A stretch of DNA of 64,000 nucleotides, from assembly GCA_963920575.1 (NCBI GenBank), contig OY986971.1:8620779-8684778 (forward strand). Reading direction: 5' to 3'. This document shows, piece by piece, positions 24,328-34,868 of the stretch. Source of the stretch: Narthecium ossifragum (lineage: Eukaryota > Streptophyta > Magnoliopsida > Dioscoreales > Nartheciaceae). Numbering within the stretch: position 1 is the stretch's first letter; the number at the start of each line of letters is the position of its first letter. The position numbers and the translations under genes are program-made. The notes beneath the pieces were generated by a model. It saw only the letters and a list, made by a program, of their open reading frames with translations. It had not been told where the DNA came from and did no database searches.

Positions 24328-25681
24328 TCAGAACTCACGATAGATCTCACCCAATGTCGGGTGGTCGACAGGAGTAAATTCCAGAGCAGGCTGAGGTCTA
24401 ATGGGGCGCGGTTGATGCTGAGGCATGCCGGCCTTCCTCATGTGGCCCAGAACCTTGCCCCATGTGGCGGCACCGAAGCGTGCAAGCCTCAAAGCGTCGG
24501 GAGAGACAGTCGGCTCACCATCGGGAACAAGACCCTTGCTGCGGAGGAAGGCAGAAATGAGATTTGGGTGCGGGACCGCCTTATTGTCATAGCTCGGTCG
24601 CCTGTCCCGCGCCACTGCTTGGTAGGACAGGACCATATCCCCAATGATCTGCTGGGACAAGCTAATGGCCCAATCCTTGGCCAGCAACCACAAGGTGTAC
24701 AACCAACTTCCAGAACGGTACAGATCGTGGCCGCACTGGTAAACGTTCCGACCGAGGATATCATCGATAAACCACAAGTGGGCCGGCTGCTCGGTACGCG
24801 TGAAAGTGCCCTCGCTCGTGCGACCTGGGTGGAGGAGGAGATGGGGGACAGAATCGTGAACATGGACCTCATAGTGTCGAAGTTGGTGAAGGTCCGGGCA
24901 ATGGGACAGGATCGCCAAAAAGTCGCATATAGCCTTGGCATTCAAGGTGGACCTCTGTACCGTCGATCGTGGATGTGAAGCCAAGGGCTGGGTACCGCAG
25001 ATTAACAGTGTCATCTAGCCTATCTCTGTAGAGGATGGCCTTCATGTTCTGGTAGAACATGCAAACCAACCTCGGGTACACCGTGGTGGATGGTGTACAG
25101 ATGGGTAACAAACCACGGCGCTCGAGGATGAAGATGGACTCCTGTGCATGCTCTACTGTGCAGAAATAATCGACGTCAAAGGTAAACTCAAGGTTTACCT
25201 CCCGCTGCCATCGCGGTTGGAGACCTCGGATGCTTGTCGGAGCAGTGGACGGCCGGCTAGACTTCATTTTCTGCTTCTTGGGCTGCGGGGGTTTTGACGA
25301 CGATGGTGCACTTGGAGTCTTCCGTTTGCTGGATGGAGGGGCTCTGGCGGATGAAGAAATAGGGGTGGTCCTCGTGGCTCTAACCGGCTGGGTGGATGAA
25401 GCAGAGGGCGTTGTAGTGGGAGAGGAAAGGGAGGAAGAAACCGTCGTCGATGCTGCTAGTGATGGCCTCGTCGGAGGTCTGGAAGAAGGTACTGGCCTGA
25501 TCGGAGTAGTGGGCGACAGTCGGGCGGATGGTGCGGACGACGAAGCCCCGGCCGTCCCCTTACCGACTGGACCCTTGTGACGGACGATCTTCATGTGGAC
25601 CATTGTGTGGTGAAGGCAGGACGACGAGGTGGGATGCCGGAGGAGATGAACGACGGTCGGAGGACCTTGGCGAAGACACAC
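24328..25681 (-). pseudogene. Athila env-like ORF (plant transposon protein domain), frameshifted
   Basis: Athila elements carry an extra ORF after pol, often called env-like, of unproven function. Here it starts at 25681. The N-terminal third is low-complexity Ser/Thr/Pro with a basic cluster (PPQPKKQKMKSS). From about residue 160 comes the conserved region (YPRLVCMFYQNMKAILYR, then LRYPALGFTSTIDGTEVHL). A frameshift near 24950 moves to the second half (HLWFIDDILGRNVYQCGHD, then PSYDNKAVPHPNLISAFLR), which ends at 24328. This arrangement matches the 'putative plant transposon protein' region found in Athila ORFs. I see no clear signal peptide or membrane helix, so an envelope role is not supported by this copy. 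Confidence 0.65.
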
Positions 25682-25974
25682 AGTCGACGATGGGTTATGG
25701 TGGCCGATGAGGTAATGTGGAAGGGTTTTGGTTGAGTGAGAGGAGGGGAGTGGGGAAAGGAGTTGCGGAGGCTAATGGAGGCCAATGAAGAAGATCCGAC
25801 CGGAGGCGGCGGTGGTGCGTCGGACGGATGGTGCGGACGACGAAGAAAGGCGGTGGAGTGGAGAAGGAGAGAAAAAGAAGGGGAATGATCGATGCTTAGG
25901 GCTTAAGGCCTTAAGTTGGTCTGGGTTTTTTATTTTATTATTTTTTTTATCACCCCTCACAAATGAGGGAGCGA

Positions 25975-26277
25975 TGATCGATCCTTTACCATGAATCAGC
26001 ATCCCCTTGCGATCTCGAGTAAGATGGAAATGATCGATCATCAGGGGAGTGTTGATCAATCCTCCAAGAAAACACTCTTTGTCACAACTAAAACACAACA
26101 CTGATCGATCATCCTATCATGGTAGGATCGATCCTTTCTAACCCCAATCCGTGCCTCGTGTTGATCCCGCAAATGATCGATCCTTTCCTTGTTGATAATC
26201 GATCATACAAAACACCACGTTCTGTCTCCAAAATTAAACAAAAATGATCGATCATCATAGGATGTGATGATCGATTA
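25975..26277. repeat. Cluster of GATCGATC-type palindromes inside the Athila element
   Basis: A non-coding stretch between pol and the env-like ORF with repeated gatcgatc or one-base variants (for example gatgatcgatccttt, gatcgatcatcc, gatcgatcatcatagg). Pairs lie roughly 22-24 bp apart, as in the LTRs of the same element. Confidence 0.75.
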
Positions 26278-26591
26278 CCAGCATGAAAACGCCATAACTA
26301 ACTTAAAATCTGGGGAAAAGGCCTCTAACCATATATGCATTAATACTAACCCCAATCTATCAGTCAATCACAAATACAAAAATTCAGCAACATCTATTAC
26401 GGCATTATCAAACCATCAAGCAAAGAGCAACATGCACACATTAAAAGAACCAAACATGCAAATAATTAGAAAACACGCAAGCATGCTAATAAGAAAATGT
26501 CCAATAAACAAATTAGAATAAAATTAAAGGTGGGTTGCCTCCCATCAAGCGCTTGGTTTAACGTCTCTAGCTCGACCCAATGAAAACTCAA

Positions 26592-27734
26592 TTACTCATC
26601 ATTCGGTTCATGCAGAATTTTTGTGGTTTCTAAGGTAAGAGGATTTTCCACATAGGGTTTTAACCTTTGGCCATTCACTTTAAAAATAGAGCCAGACTTG
26701 GGATGACGAATCTCAACAGCATCATGAGGAAAGATTTGAATAACTTTAAAGGGACCATTCCATCTAGACTTAAGTTTCCCAGGGAAAAGCCGAAGTCTAG
26801 CAATAAACAACCATACTTTGTCACCTACATTGAAGGTTCTATGGGTAATGTATTTGTCACGGTAAGCCTTTGTTCGAGCCTTGTAAATCATGGCATTGTC
26901 ATAGGCCTCATTCTGTATTTCCTCTTACTCATTGAGTTGAAGCAAACGAGCGTTCTGACCGGCGGGTAACCAATTAACCTTTCGAATAGTTAACCAAACT
27001 TTGTTCATGAGTTTAATTGGTAAGCGGCAATGCTTACCATAGACCAACCGGTACAGTGACATTCCTATGGGTGTTTTGTAGGCTGTTCTATACGCCCACA
27101 AGGCCTTATCTAATCGCATGGACCAATCTTTCAGATCTGAATGCACTACTTTCTCAAGGATATGCTTGATTTCATGATTTGACACCTCCACTTGCCCACT
27201 AGTTTGAGGATGGTATGGAGTGGCAACCTTATGGGAGATGTTATACTTATCAAGAGTGGTACGGAAATACCTATTCATAAAATGAGACCCATCGTCGCTT
27301 ATTATTGCTCTAGGATGACCAAATCGAGAAAAAATATTTGAAAGAAGGAATTTGACTATAACGTGATGATCATTGGTCATGGTGGATATAGCTTCAATCC
27401 ACTTGGAAACATAATCAATAGCTAACAAGATGTAAGTGTAGCCATTCGAGGGTGGAAAAGGGCCCATGAAATCAATACCCCAAACATCAAAGACTTCACG
27501 TTCAATGATTGGAGTTGGAGGCATTTCATTCCGGTGAGAAATACTGCCAAGTTGCTGACAACGAATGCACGCTTTAGAGAAACTATGGACATCATGAAAA
27601 ATAGAGGGCCAATAGAACCCGGAATGAAAGATTTTGATTGCGGTTCTACGGCCCGAAAAATGTCCGCCACACGCATGAGAATAGCATGCTATCAAGATGG
27701 GAATAATTTCTGATTCAGGTACACAACATCTCAT
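26592..27734 (-). pseudogene. Athila integrase
   Basis: Integrase inserts the element cDNA into the host genome. The zinc-binding HHCC region is visible ([22 protein letters not shown]). The catalytic D,D,E residues are present in [18 protein letters not shown] and [13 protein letters not shown]. After a break near 26925 the frame continues to the C-terminal domain (WNGPFKVIQIFPHDAVEI, then KVNGQRLKPYVENP), ending at 26592. The size and order are normal for Athila, and no chromodomain follows. The catalytic triad survives although the reading frame is interrupted. Confidence 0.88.
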
Positions 27735-27842
27735 AATTTGGTCTGGACAATGCTTGAAAAGGATAGGATCATTCCAAACATAGGATTTGACTCGTGAAAA
27801 GAATTTGTCTAGATCTTGTTTAGTCCAATGGGAAGGAGTGAA

Positions 27843-28418
27843 TCAAGATACGAGATAATTCACAATATGTGCAAACCACGGCCCTGGAGCTTGATCAACA
27901 ACTAAGAGGTGTTCATCGGGAAATGCATCATGAATCGAAGATGAAACATTGTTCACATCTAAAGGAAGTCTAGAGAGGTGGTCTGCAATGACATTTAAGG
28001 CTGCCTTCTTATCTCTCAACTCAAGATCGAACTCTTGAAGAAGCATAATCCATCGAATTAATCGAGGTTTGAGTTCTTTCTTGGTAACAAGATATCTAAG
28101 GGTAGCATGATCATTAAAGCCGACTACCTTGGATTCAAGAAGGTAAGATCGAAATTTTTCTAAAGCAAAAATTGCAGCTAGTAGTTCTTTCTCAGTGTTG
28201 GTGTAGTTCACTTGGGTTTCATTTAACGTTTTGCTAGTATAATAAATAACTCGAGGAAGTTTATCAATTGTTTGCCCAAGAATGACACCCACAGCATGAT
28301 CGGAAGCATCACACATAATTTTGAAAGGGTGATCATAGGCCGGAGGATGGACAATAGGTGCCGACGAAATTGAATCACGAAGAATATGAAAAGCTTGAAG
28401 ACAAGAGTTGTCAAACAC
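27843..28418 (-). pseudogene. Athila RNase H domain
   Basis: Removes the RNA strand during reverse transcription. The conserved start is [14 protein letters not shown], followed by [20 protein letters not shown] and [17 protein letters not shown]. The end, [17 protein letters not shown], is the usual Ty3/gypsy junction (KGxENVVADHLSRL). A stop at 27843 separates it from the integrase in the same frame. Confidence 0.88.
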
Positions 28419-28487
28419 AAATGGGACATCCTTTACATGTAAAGCACAAAGCGGCCGAGAAATCTTACTAAAATCTTTAATGAATCG

Positions 28488-29506
28488 CTAATAAAACCCA
28501 GCATGACCCAAAAATGACCGAATTTGGCGAACTGAAGGAGGAGGGAGTTTGGAAATGAGCTCTAGTTTGGCTCGATCTACCTCAATCCCTTTCCCCGAAA
28601 TCACATGGCCAAGGACGATCCCCTCGCTAACCATGAAATAGCTTTTCTCCCAACTTAGCACAAGATTAGTCTCTTCGCATCTAACAAGAACTTGGGATAA
28701 ATTCGCAATGCATGATTCAAAAGTTTGGCCAAAGACAAAGAAATCATCCATGAATATTTCTAAGAATTGTTCATTCATGTCCCAAAAGATAGAAAGCATG
28801 CAACATTGAAATGTGGCCGGAGCATTGCAGAGGCCAAAGGGCATTTGTCGATAGGCAAAAGTTCCATAGGGATATGTGAATGTTGTCTTCTCTTGGTCAT
28901 TAGGATCTATGGTCACTTGGTTGTACCCGAAATAACCATCAAGAAATCAATACTATGATTGACCCGCTAGTCTTTCCAAAATCCGGTCAATAAATGATAA
29001 TGGGAAATGGCCTTTACGAGTCAAAGTATTCAAACACCTATAATCAATGCAAACCCTCCACCTCGTGGTTTGTCGAGTTTTGATGCTCTTTCCTTATCGT
29101 TTTTAACCACCGTGATCCATGATTTCTTAGTAACTACTTGGGTTGGGCTAATCCATTTGGAATCTGAGATATGATATATTATTCTGACATCTAAGAGTTT
29201 AACCACCGCTTTCATTACTACTTATTTCATAGGACGATTAAGATGGCGTTGCATCTCCCTCACACATTTTGTTTCATCCTCTAAAAGTATACGATGCATG
29301 CAAATCGAGGGGTCTATGCCTCTAAGATCTCCAATGGTCCATCCTATAGCTCTTTTATGCCAATTGAGAACATCAAGCGGTTGATATTCTTGAGCATTGG
29401 TTAAAATAGAAGAGATAATCACTGGAAGATAAAGCTCAGGACCAAGAAAGGCATATTCCAGATTGCAGGGCAATGTTTTTAACTCTAGAGAAGGTGGTAC
29501 AACCAA
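28488..29506 (-). pseudogene. Athila reverse transcriptase (broken)
   Basis: The region starts with the typical Athila pre-RT segment (KRAIGWTIGDLRGIDPSICMH) and continues through IYHISDSKWISPTQVV. The frame is lost near 29040-29100 around the first catalytic region. The second half, from 28916, is intact in one frame: TFTYPYGTFAYRQMPFGLCN, then the catalytic box FMDDFFVF with both Asp residues, then VLGHVISGKGIEVDRAKLEL. Damage is therefore concentrated in the fingers and palm N-terminal part. Confidence 0.88.
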
Positions 29507-29738
29507 ATAAGGTAAAGCTGGAGTTGAAGAAGCGGGAGGTAATGCTCAATGAGAGGTTGAAGAAGCGGGAGGTAATGCTCAATGAGAGGTTTTCTCTAAG
29601 AAATTTCGTAAACATCATTAACCAAATCAAGATCATTAAAATCCTTGAAAACCTCATCAATATCAAGCTTGAAAACCGATGAAAATTCATTGAAATCACT
29701 ATTTTTGTCATTCACATCCGGAAAATCCACATTTGTAT

Positions 29739-30467
29739 TCAAAAAATCTTCATGCAAATCTGACAAATCTCTAAATTCCCACATGAAGCATCATCACAAT
29801 AATTCACTTCATCATCATTAACTAATGTATTAACTATAAAACAATCATCATCATATGCATGATTCTTCGATGCATGAAAAATGTTTAAATGAAGTTCCAT
29901 ATTACCAAAAGTAACTGTCATAATGCCATCCCTACAATTAATGCAAGCATTGGCCGTAGCTAAGAAAGGGCAGCCAAGAATTATAGGGACAAACTTCCTA
30001 GTTTGCATTCCTGGTTCTATGTCTAGAACTACAAAATCCACCGGGAAGACACACCGATCAACTTTGACTAATACATCTTCAAGAATTCCTCATGGGGTCT
30101 TAATAGATCGGTCAGCTAATTGCAAAGGCATGACGGTTGGTTTCAGTTCTCCTATGCCAAACTTGGAATACAAAGAATAAGGCATGAGATTGACACTTGC
30201 ACCCAAGTCTAATAATGCTCCATCAATCGTGCGGTCTCCTATGATGCATGAGATGGTAGGAGTTCCAGGATCTTTAAGCTTAGGAGGAACATCACAACGA
30301 AGGATTGAAATAACTTGTTCAGTTAAGAAAATTTTCTTAGAAACATGAGATTTAGATTGCCTTTTATGAGTGCAAAGATCTTGAAGGAATTTAGCATAGG
30401 ATGGGATTTGTTTAATGGCATCCAGAAGAGGAAGGTTAATATGAACTTTCTTAAAGACTTCCATCAT
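29739..30467 (-). pseudogene. Athila protease region
   Basis: An aspartic protease that would process the polyprotein. The leading segment (VHINLPLLDAIKQIPSYAKF) and the active-site region LDLGASVNLMPYSLY are characteristic of Athila, where the usual DTGA or DSGA reads DLGA. A TGA at 30090-30092 interrupts the frame, which continues with PVDFVVLDIEPGMQ and ILGCPFLATANACIN. The flanking ORFs are in other frames. Confidence 0.82.
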
Positions 30468-30488
30468 TTCATCTAGTTTAGAGTTTCT

Positions 30489-32307
30489 TTATGGAGTTGA
30501 AGTAGGGTCTGCTAGAGCCTCAGGAAAAGGAACCTTAGGAACATAAGTCTTAGGGTTTGGTTCATTCTCATGAGATGATGTTGTGTTTGGTGATGAATGT
30601 AAATCTTCATTTGATGAAGTATGAGATGGAGATGCATGCAAATCTTGATCACATATGGTTTCTGCCGGTTTCTCTATATTGACAAAAGTTTTTTCCACTT
30701 CGAAGAGTTGTTACAGCTTGGACTTGTTCATGGGATGAGTCTACAGAATGTTGACCTTTGGGGTTGGGAATAGGTTGGCTAGGCAATTTTCCTTCTTCTC
30801 TCCTAGATAAAGCATTAGCAAGTTGACCCAATTGAGCTTCTATTTTAGCTAAGGTTTGAGAATGGGAATGAACTAATTGGGTTATCTCATCACTGTTTTG
30901 ACTTTGATTCGGTTGTAGTGGAGGAAGAGATGATTGGCTTGAGGGTACTTGGTTTTGTGAAGGTCCATATGGTTTATATTCCCAAGGTTTAGGTGGTTGA
31001 TCTTGGTAAGGCCGATATGGAGGTTGGAATGGATAGGCTTGGCTTTGAGAATTAGTAGGATATGACGGTTGAAATTTTGAATGATAACTTCGAGCTTGAG
31101 CACCCATAGGTGCCCTTGAATTAAAAGAACTTGGTTGTTGGTTGGGTGTCCTCCAAGAAACGTTTGGATGGTCTCTCAAACCAGGATTGTAACTGTTGGA
31201 ATAAGGATCATAGGCTGGCTTAGATTGATCATAAACTGCATTTATTTGTTCTTGTACTAACTCTAGGTAATGGCATGCTAAATGACAATCTGTGACATCA
31301 TAGCCGGGAGCAGAACACAAGAAACAAAGTTCCTCTGAAGATGGAAACACAGGAGGATTCGAGGAAGCAATTTGATTTGTCGTTTGGGTAAGAACTTGAT
31401 CGAGCTTCCAACTCAATGCATCAACTTGTTGGACAAGGCGGGTTGACTCATTTAGTTCGAGGACTCCTCTAGGAGTATGTTGATTTGAAGATCCTCGGTT
31501 GTTTCTAGAAGAAGTAGCATGATGTTGGGTATTCTCAGCAAGTTTCTCAAAAAGTGTCCAAGAATCATCAAGTGGATTAAATATGAAAACTCCACCACAT
31601 GCGGCATCTATAGTCAATTGATGTTTCTCCTTAAGACCTTTATAAAATTTTCTACTGTGGCCCATTGAGGAAATTGATGATAGGGACACTTCCTAAGGAG
31701 CTCTCTATAACGATCCCAAGCTTCATGGAATGCTTCATCATCAGCTTGCTTGAATGAAGAAATTTCATGATGAAGGTCACTAGTTTTAGTAATCGGGAAG
31801 AATTTTTCAAGGGATTGGGCTTGTAATTGAGGCCAGGTAGTAATAGATCGAGGTTCCAAAAAAGTAAGCCAATGTTTGGCTTTTACCCTTAAGAGTAAAA
31901 GGAAACAGTTTGAGTCACCAAGCATCTTCAGTAAAATTGTTGACTCTCATTGTAGAACTTATCAAAATAAACTCCTCAATATAATTATACGGGTCTTCAT
32001 GCGACAATCCGTGAAAGGTTGGTAGAGATTGTAAAAACTGTGGCTTAATTTCATAATGGGTTGCCCCAATCACCGGAGGTTAAATGCAAGAGTTGGAAGT
32101 GAAAGAATTAGGAATATAGAAATCCTTCATGGCCCTATGACCTTGATCTTCAGGTTGGTTAGGATTAACATTGGGTTTAGGATGGTCATTAGGGTTATCC
32201 ATGGTTTTATGAGGAGGAGAAGAAACTAAAGGTTTATGTGATGCACCACAAGAAACAAAAAATTCCTTCAATGTAAGAGAAAGATCTGAGTCCTTATCGT
32301 CATTCAT
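30489..32307 (-). pseudogene. Athila gag (several frame breaks)
   Basis: The capsid polyprotein. Pieces in transcription order are: the N-terminus at 32307 (MNDDKDSDLSLTLKEF); the capsid core (SITTWPQLQAQSLEKFFP, then FHEAWDRYRELLRKCPYHQF); and a long C-terminal segment from about 31689 (ACGGVFIFNPLDDSWTLFEK, then ALSWKLDQVLTQ). The latter has a Cys/His cluster (CFLCSAPGYDVTDCHLACH), then Gln/Pro/Tyr-rich sequence and TTLRSGKNF before the protease. The order is standard Athila. At least three frame changes disable it. Confidence 0.85.
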
Positions 32308-32526
32308 TCACACATCACAAAGATCTAAGAGAGTTAGAAATACAAACAGTGCAATCTCGATGACATGTTTGTTGGCGATCGCTCCTTCACCGCTCAGAAG
32401 GATGCTTCGTCGTTCTTCCCCTAATGATCACACAAAGATATGGAAATATTAGCACTAAAACTATTCTTGGTCTTTTATATAATAAGCCAAAGAAAACTAT
32501 ACTAAGTAAACAACTCAAAATACATT

Positions 32527-32544
32527 TCCCCGGCAACGACGCCA
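32527..32544 (-). promoter_or_regulatory. Primer-binding site, tRNA-Asp type (Athila)
   Basis: The minus strand reads TGGCGTCGTTGCCGGGGA, one base from the TGGCGCCGTTGCCGGGGA site used by Athila-type elements, six bases inside the 5' LTR edge. Confidence 0.88.
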
Positions 32545-32550
32545 AAATTT

Positions 32551-34131
32551 TGATAGCGCTTGAAAAGTGTCACGACTTAACAAGTCTGCTCAAAATTACA
32601 AATTTATATTCAAACTACTAACTAACTACTTTAGGGGTAGCTAGTAGTGAGTCCGAGTCGATCCACAGGGAAATAGGATTGAGTTGAGATGCTTTGTATA
32701 GTCTCCGACTAATGAGTTGAGGAAAGGTTTGGAATTAAAACTAAACTAGCTTTAAACTAAAGGGTTTATAGATGCAAGAAAAGGGACAAAGGAATTCTTA
32801 ATTCGTAACACGGCTTCTACCAGGTCTTCCTAAGATCAGGGCACACTAATCACATTGAATGGTTTTCCTATTGGTTCGTAGATGAATGGCTAGTTCTCCC
32901 TACCACTCAACAAGTTCCGGTTAGAATCCCTTGTCAGTGAGAGCAATTATCTAAAAATCAGTGGCCTAATGGTTAGTTATAATCACCACTAATGAATTCT
33001 CTGATTGAATTCATCACGAGAAAATTAGTATTATATGGATTTAGGTGTAAGATCAAGATGGTTCTCACGCCTCTTGATGGCCAAATCTAGAAAGATAGGA
33101 TAAATGGAGGATTAAGAATAGAACGTAGTGGTTCTAGCACTACTATAGTGGTTCTAGTACTATACAATCCCTAATCACGGAGAAGAGCTGACATGAGAAA
33201 CCATCGTTCTAGCATGATTCTCCTATTAGAGTGTCTAATCCAAGCCATAACATACAATTGCTCTAGATCTATCACGCATTAAAACAATCCAAGCATCCAA
33301 TCAACACCAAAATTATAAAAGAATTAAGATCAATCCATATAAGGCATGCAAAAAGGTATACAAGCCCTAGATCTTAGAAATCCATAGTAAAATCCCTAGT
33401 TGCATCATAAGAATCCCTTGGCGAGGGGTTTAGTTAGTCATCTTTAAGGTTGATCCACAGCCGAAGGTTGATGAAGCTCTTCCGCCATCGATCTCCTCCA
33501 AAAGAATCTCCAAAGAAAAATCTCCCAAGGGGCTAGAAAACTGTTCTTCATGTCCAAGAGAGAAGACCCCCGAAAACCCTAGAAACTGTCTATTTATATC
33601 CTAGGAACATCCCTCTCACGGATTAGATCTGGGCCGTTAATTTTCTTCATTGGCAATCAAATGATCGATCATTCCATGAAGGAAGATCGATCATTTATCT
33701 TCAATTGCTAGCCACGCCCGTAAAGGATCGATTATTCACATAGGAGATGATTGATCCTTCCCTTATGTGATTGATTACACCCCGTGGATGATCGATCATT
33801 CCATGTAGGAAGATTGATCCTTTTAAACCTTGCTCACTGTCAATGTTGTTGTGCATAACGGATCGATCCTTTGCTGAAGTGATGATCGATCCTTTATAAT
33901 GGTGCTCTTTGTCAGTGTTGATGCACTTGAATGATCGATCCTCTCATGATGTAATGATCGATCATTCATGCTGAAATTGCCCAAATGACCTCGTTTTGAC
34001 TCCAAACTTGATCTAACATGTACTAAGGTATGTTGTACTTGAAATAGGATAAAAACAGTCAATGAAGCATTGCTCGAAAACTAACAAAGCCAAATTATAA
34101 GGTTGATTTGTGCACTTTTCAAGTCTTATCA
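32551..34131 (-). repeat. Athila 5' LTR (right copy), 1581 bp
   Basis: Bounded by tgatagcgcttgaaaagtg on the left and the inverted cacttttcaagtcttatca on the right, so the two LTR ends share an inverted repeat of about 19 bp with a few mismatches. Contains GATCGATC-type pairs at 33663/33685 and 33790/33812 (22 bp apart) and near 33861/33884 and 33934/33957 (23 bp). A single copy is present of the unit duplicated in the left LTR. Confidence 0.88.
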
Positions 34132-34868
34132 ATGACGCACGGTGTGGGCCTGAGCAGTGGGTTGATGTCTCAGTTGGGGCAGGTACCTAAGGCAAATGTG
34201 GAGTTCAGATTCCTGGTAGAGGCTTGTTTGAGACAATGCTGCGACTGGTCTGGCCAGCGGTTCGCGCACTCCTGAGAAGAGAGCAGCTTTAGCAGCAGCC
34301 AGTTTCAGAGCCATCAGCTTCGACTTTCAGCTTCCGCCTTCAGCTTTCGGAACGTCTTGCGGCTTGCAGATTCTTGGTGGCTTGGGGGTTTTCCCCTGTG
34401 AGTCGTCCCTGTGTGGCCATGCTGGCTTGGGATCGGAGTTAGGTGTGGCTTTGGGAGTAACCACCGTTTGAGACAAGAGCTTGGGTTAGTAGCTCTTGTC
34501 GGGACATTTGCTAGAGGTTGGGAACCTCTAGGTGTCCGTCGCCAACGTGTGATACACGTTGGGGGCTCAACGACTTTATCGTTTGCGTCGGTTGGCTGCT
34601 CACCGAGTTGTGTTTCCCTGGCCGTGGGAGGGTGTCACGAGTACACCTGACGGCATCGTTTTGCTCTCGTTGAAGGCCACTGGTTGGCGTGCCTTCTGGT
34701 TGTCAAGAGCTGGGGCATGTTCACTAGTTTGTGGTGAACCCTTTTTCCCCTATTTTTGTGTGGGCGTTGGTGCCCTTTGTTTTGTGTGGTCGCTCTGGTT
34801 GTGAGCTTGCTAACCTTTCTTATCTTGTACAGGTGTGCTTGTTTTCGTTTTATTATTTTCACGATCGA
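34132..34868. other. Unassigned stretch between the Athila element and LTR B
   Basis: By position it should be the continuation of element A beyond the Athila insertion. It is GC-moderate with no open frame and no motif I recognise. Confidence 0.35.

Larger units (their letters stand above)
19143..34131 (-). mobile_element. Athila-type Ty3/gypsy retrotransposon, 15 kb, degenerate
   Basis: A minus-strand element bounded by LTRs that share TGATA..CTTGAAAAGTG ends (left edge 19143, right edge 34131). The flanks gtgac (19138-19142) and atgac (34132-34136) are a probable 5-bp target duplication with one change. In transcription order it has the 5' LTR (34131-32551), a primer site, gag, protease, reverse transcriptase, RNase H, integrase, an env-like ORF, another ORF, purine-rich tracts and the 3' LTR. 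The gggaggcaaccc-type motif after integrase and the tRNA-Asp-type primer site are typical of Athila. Multiple frameshifts and stops make it non-autonomous. Confidence 0.88.

Noticed and set aside
24328..25681. Functional viral envelope gene in the Athila element
   Set aside because: No signal peptide or transmembrane segment is visible and the frame is broken; kept only as the env-like ORF of the family.
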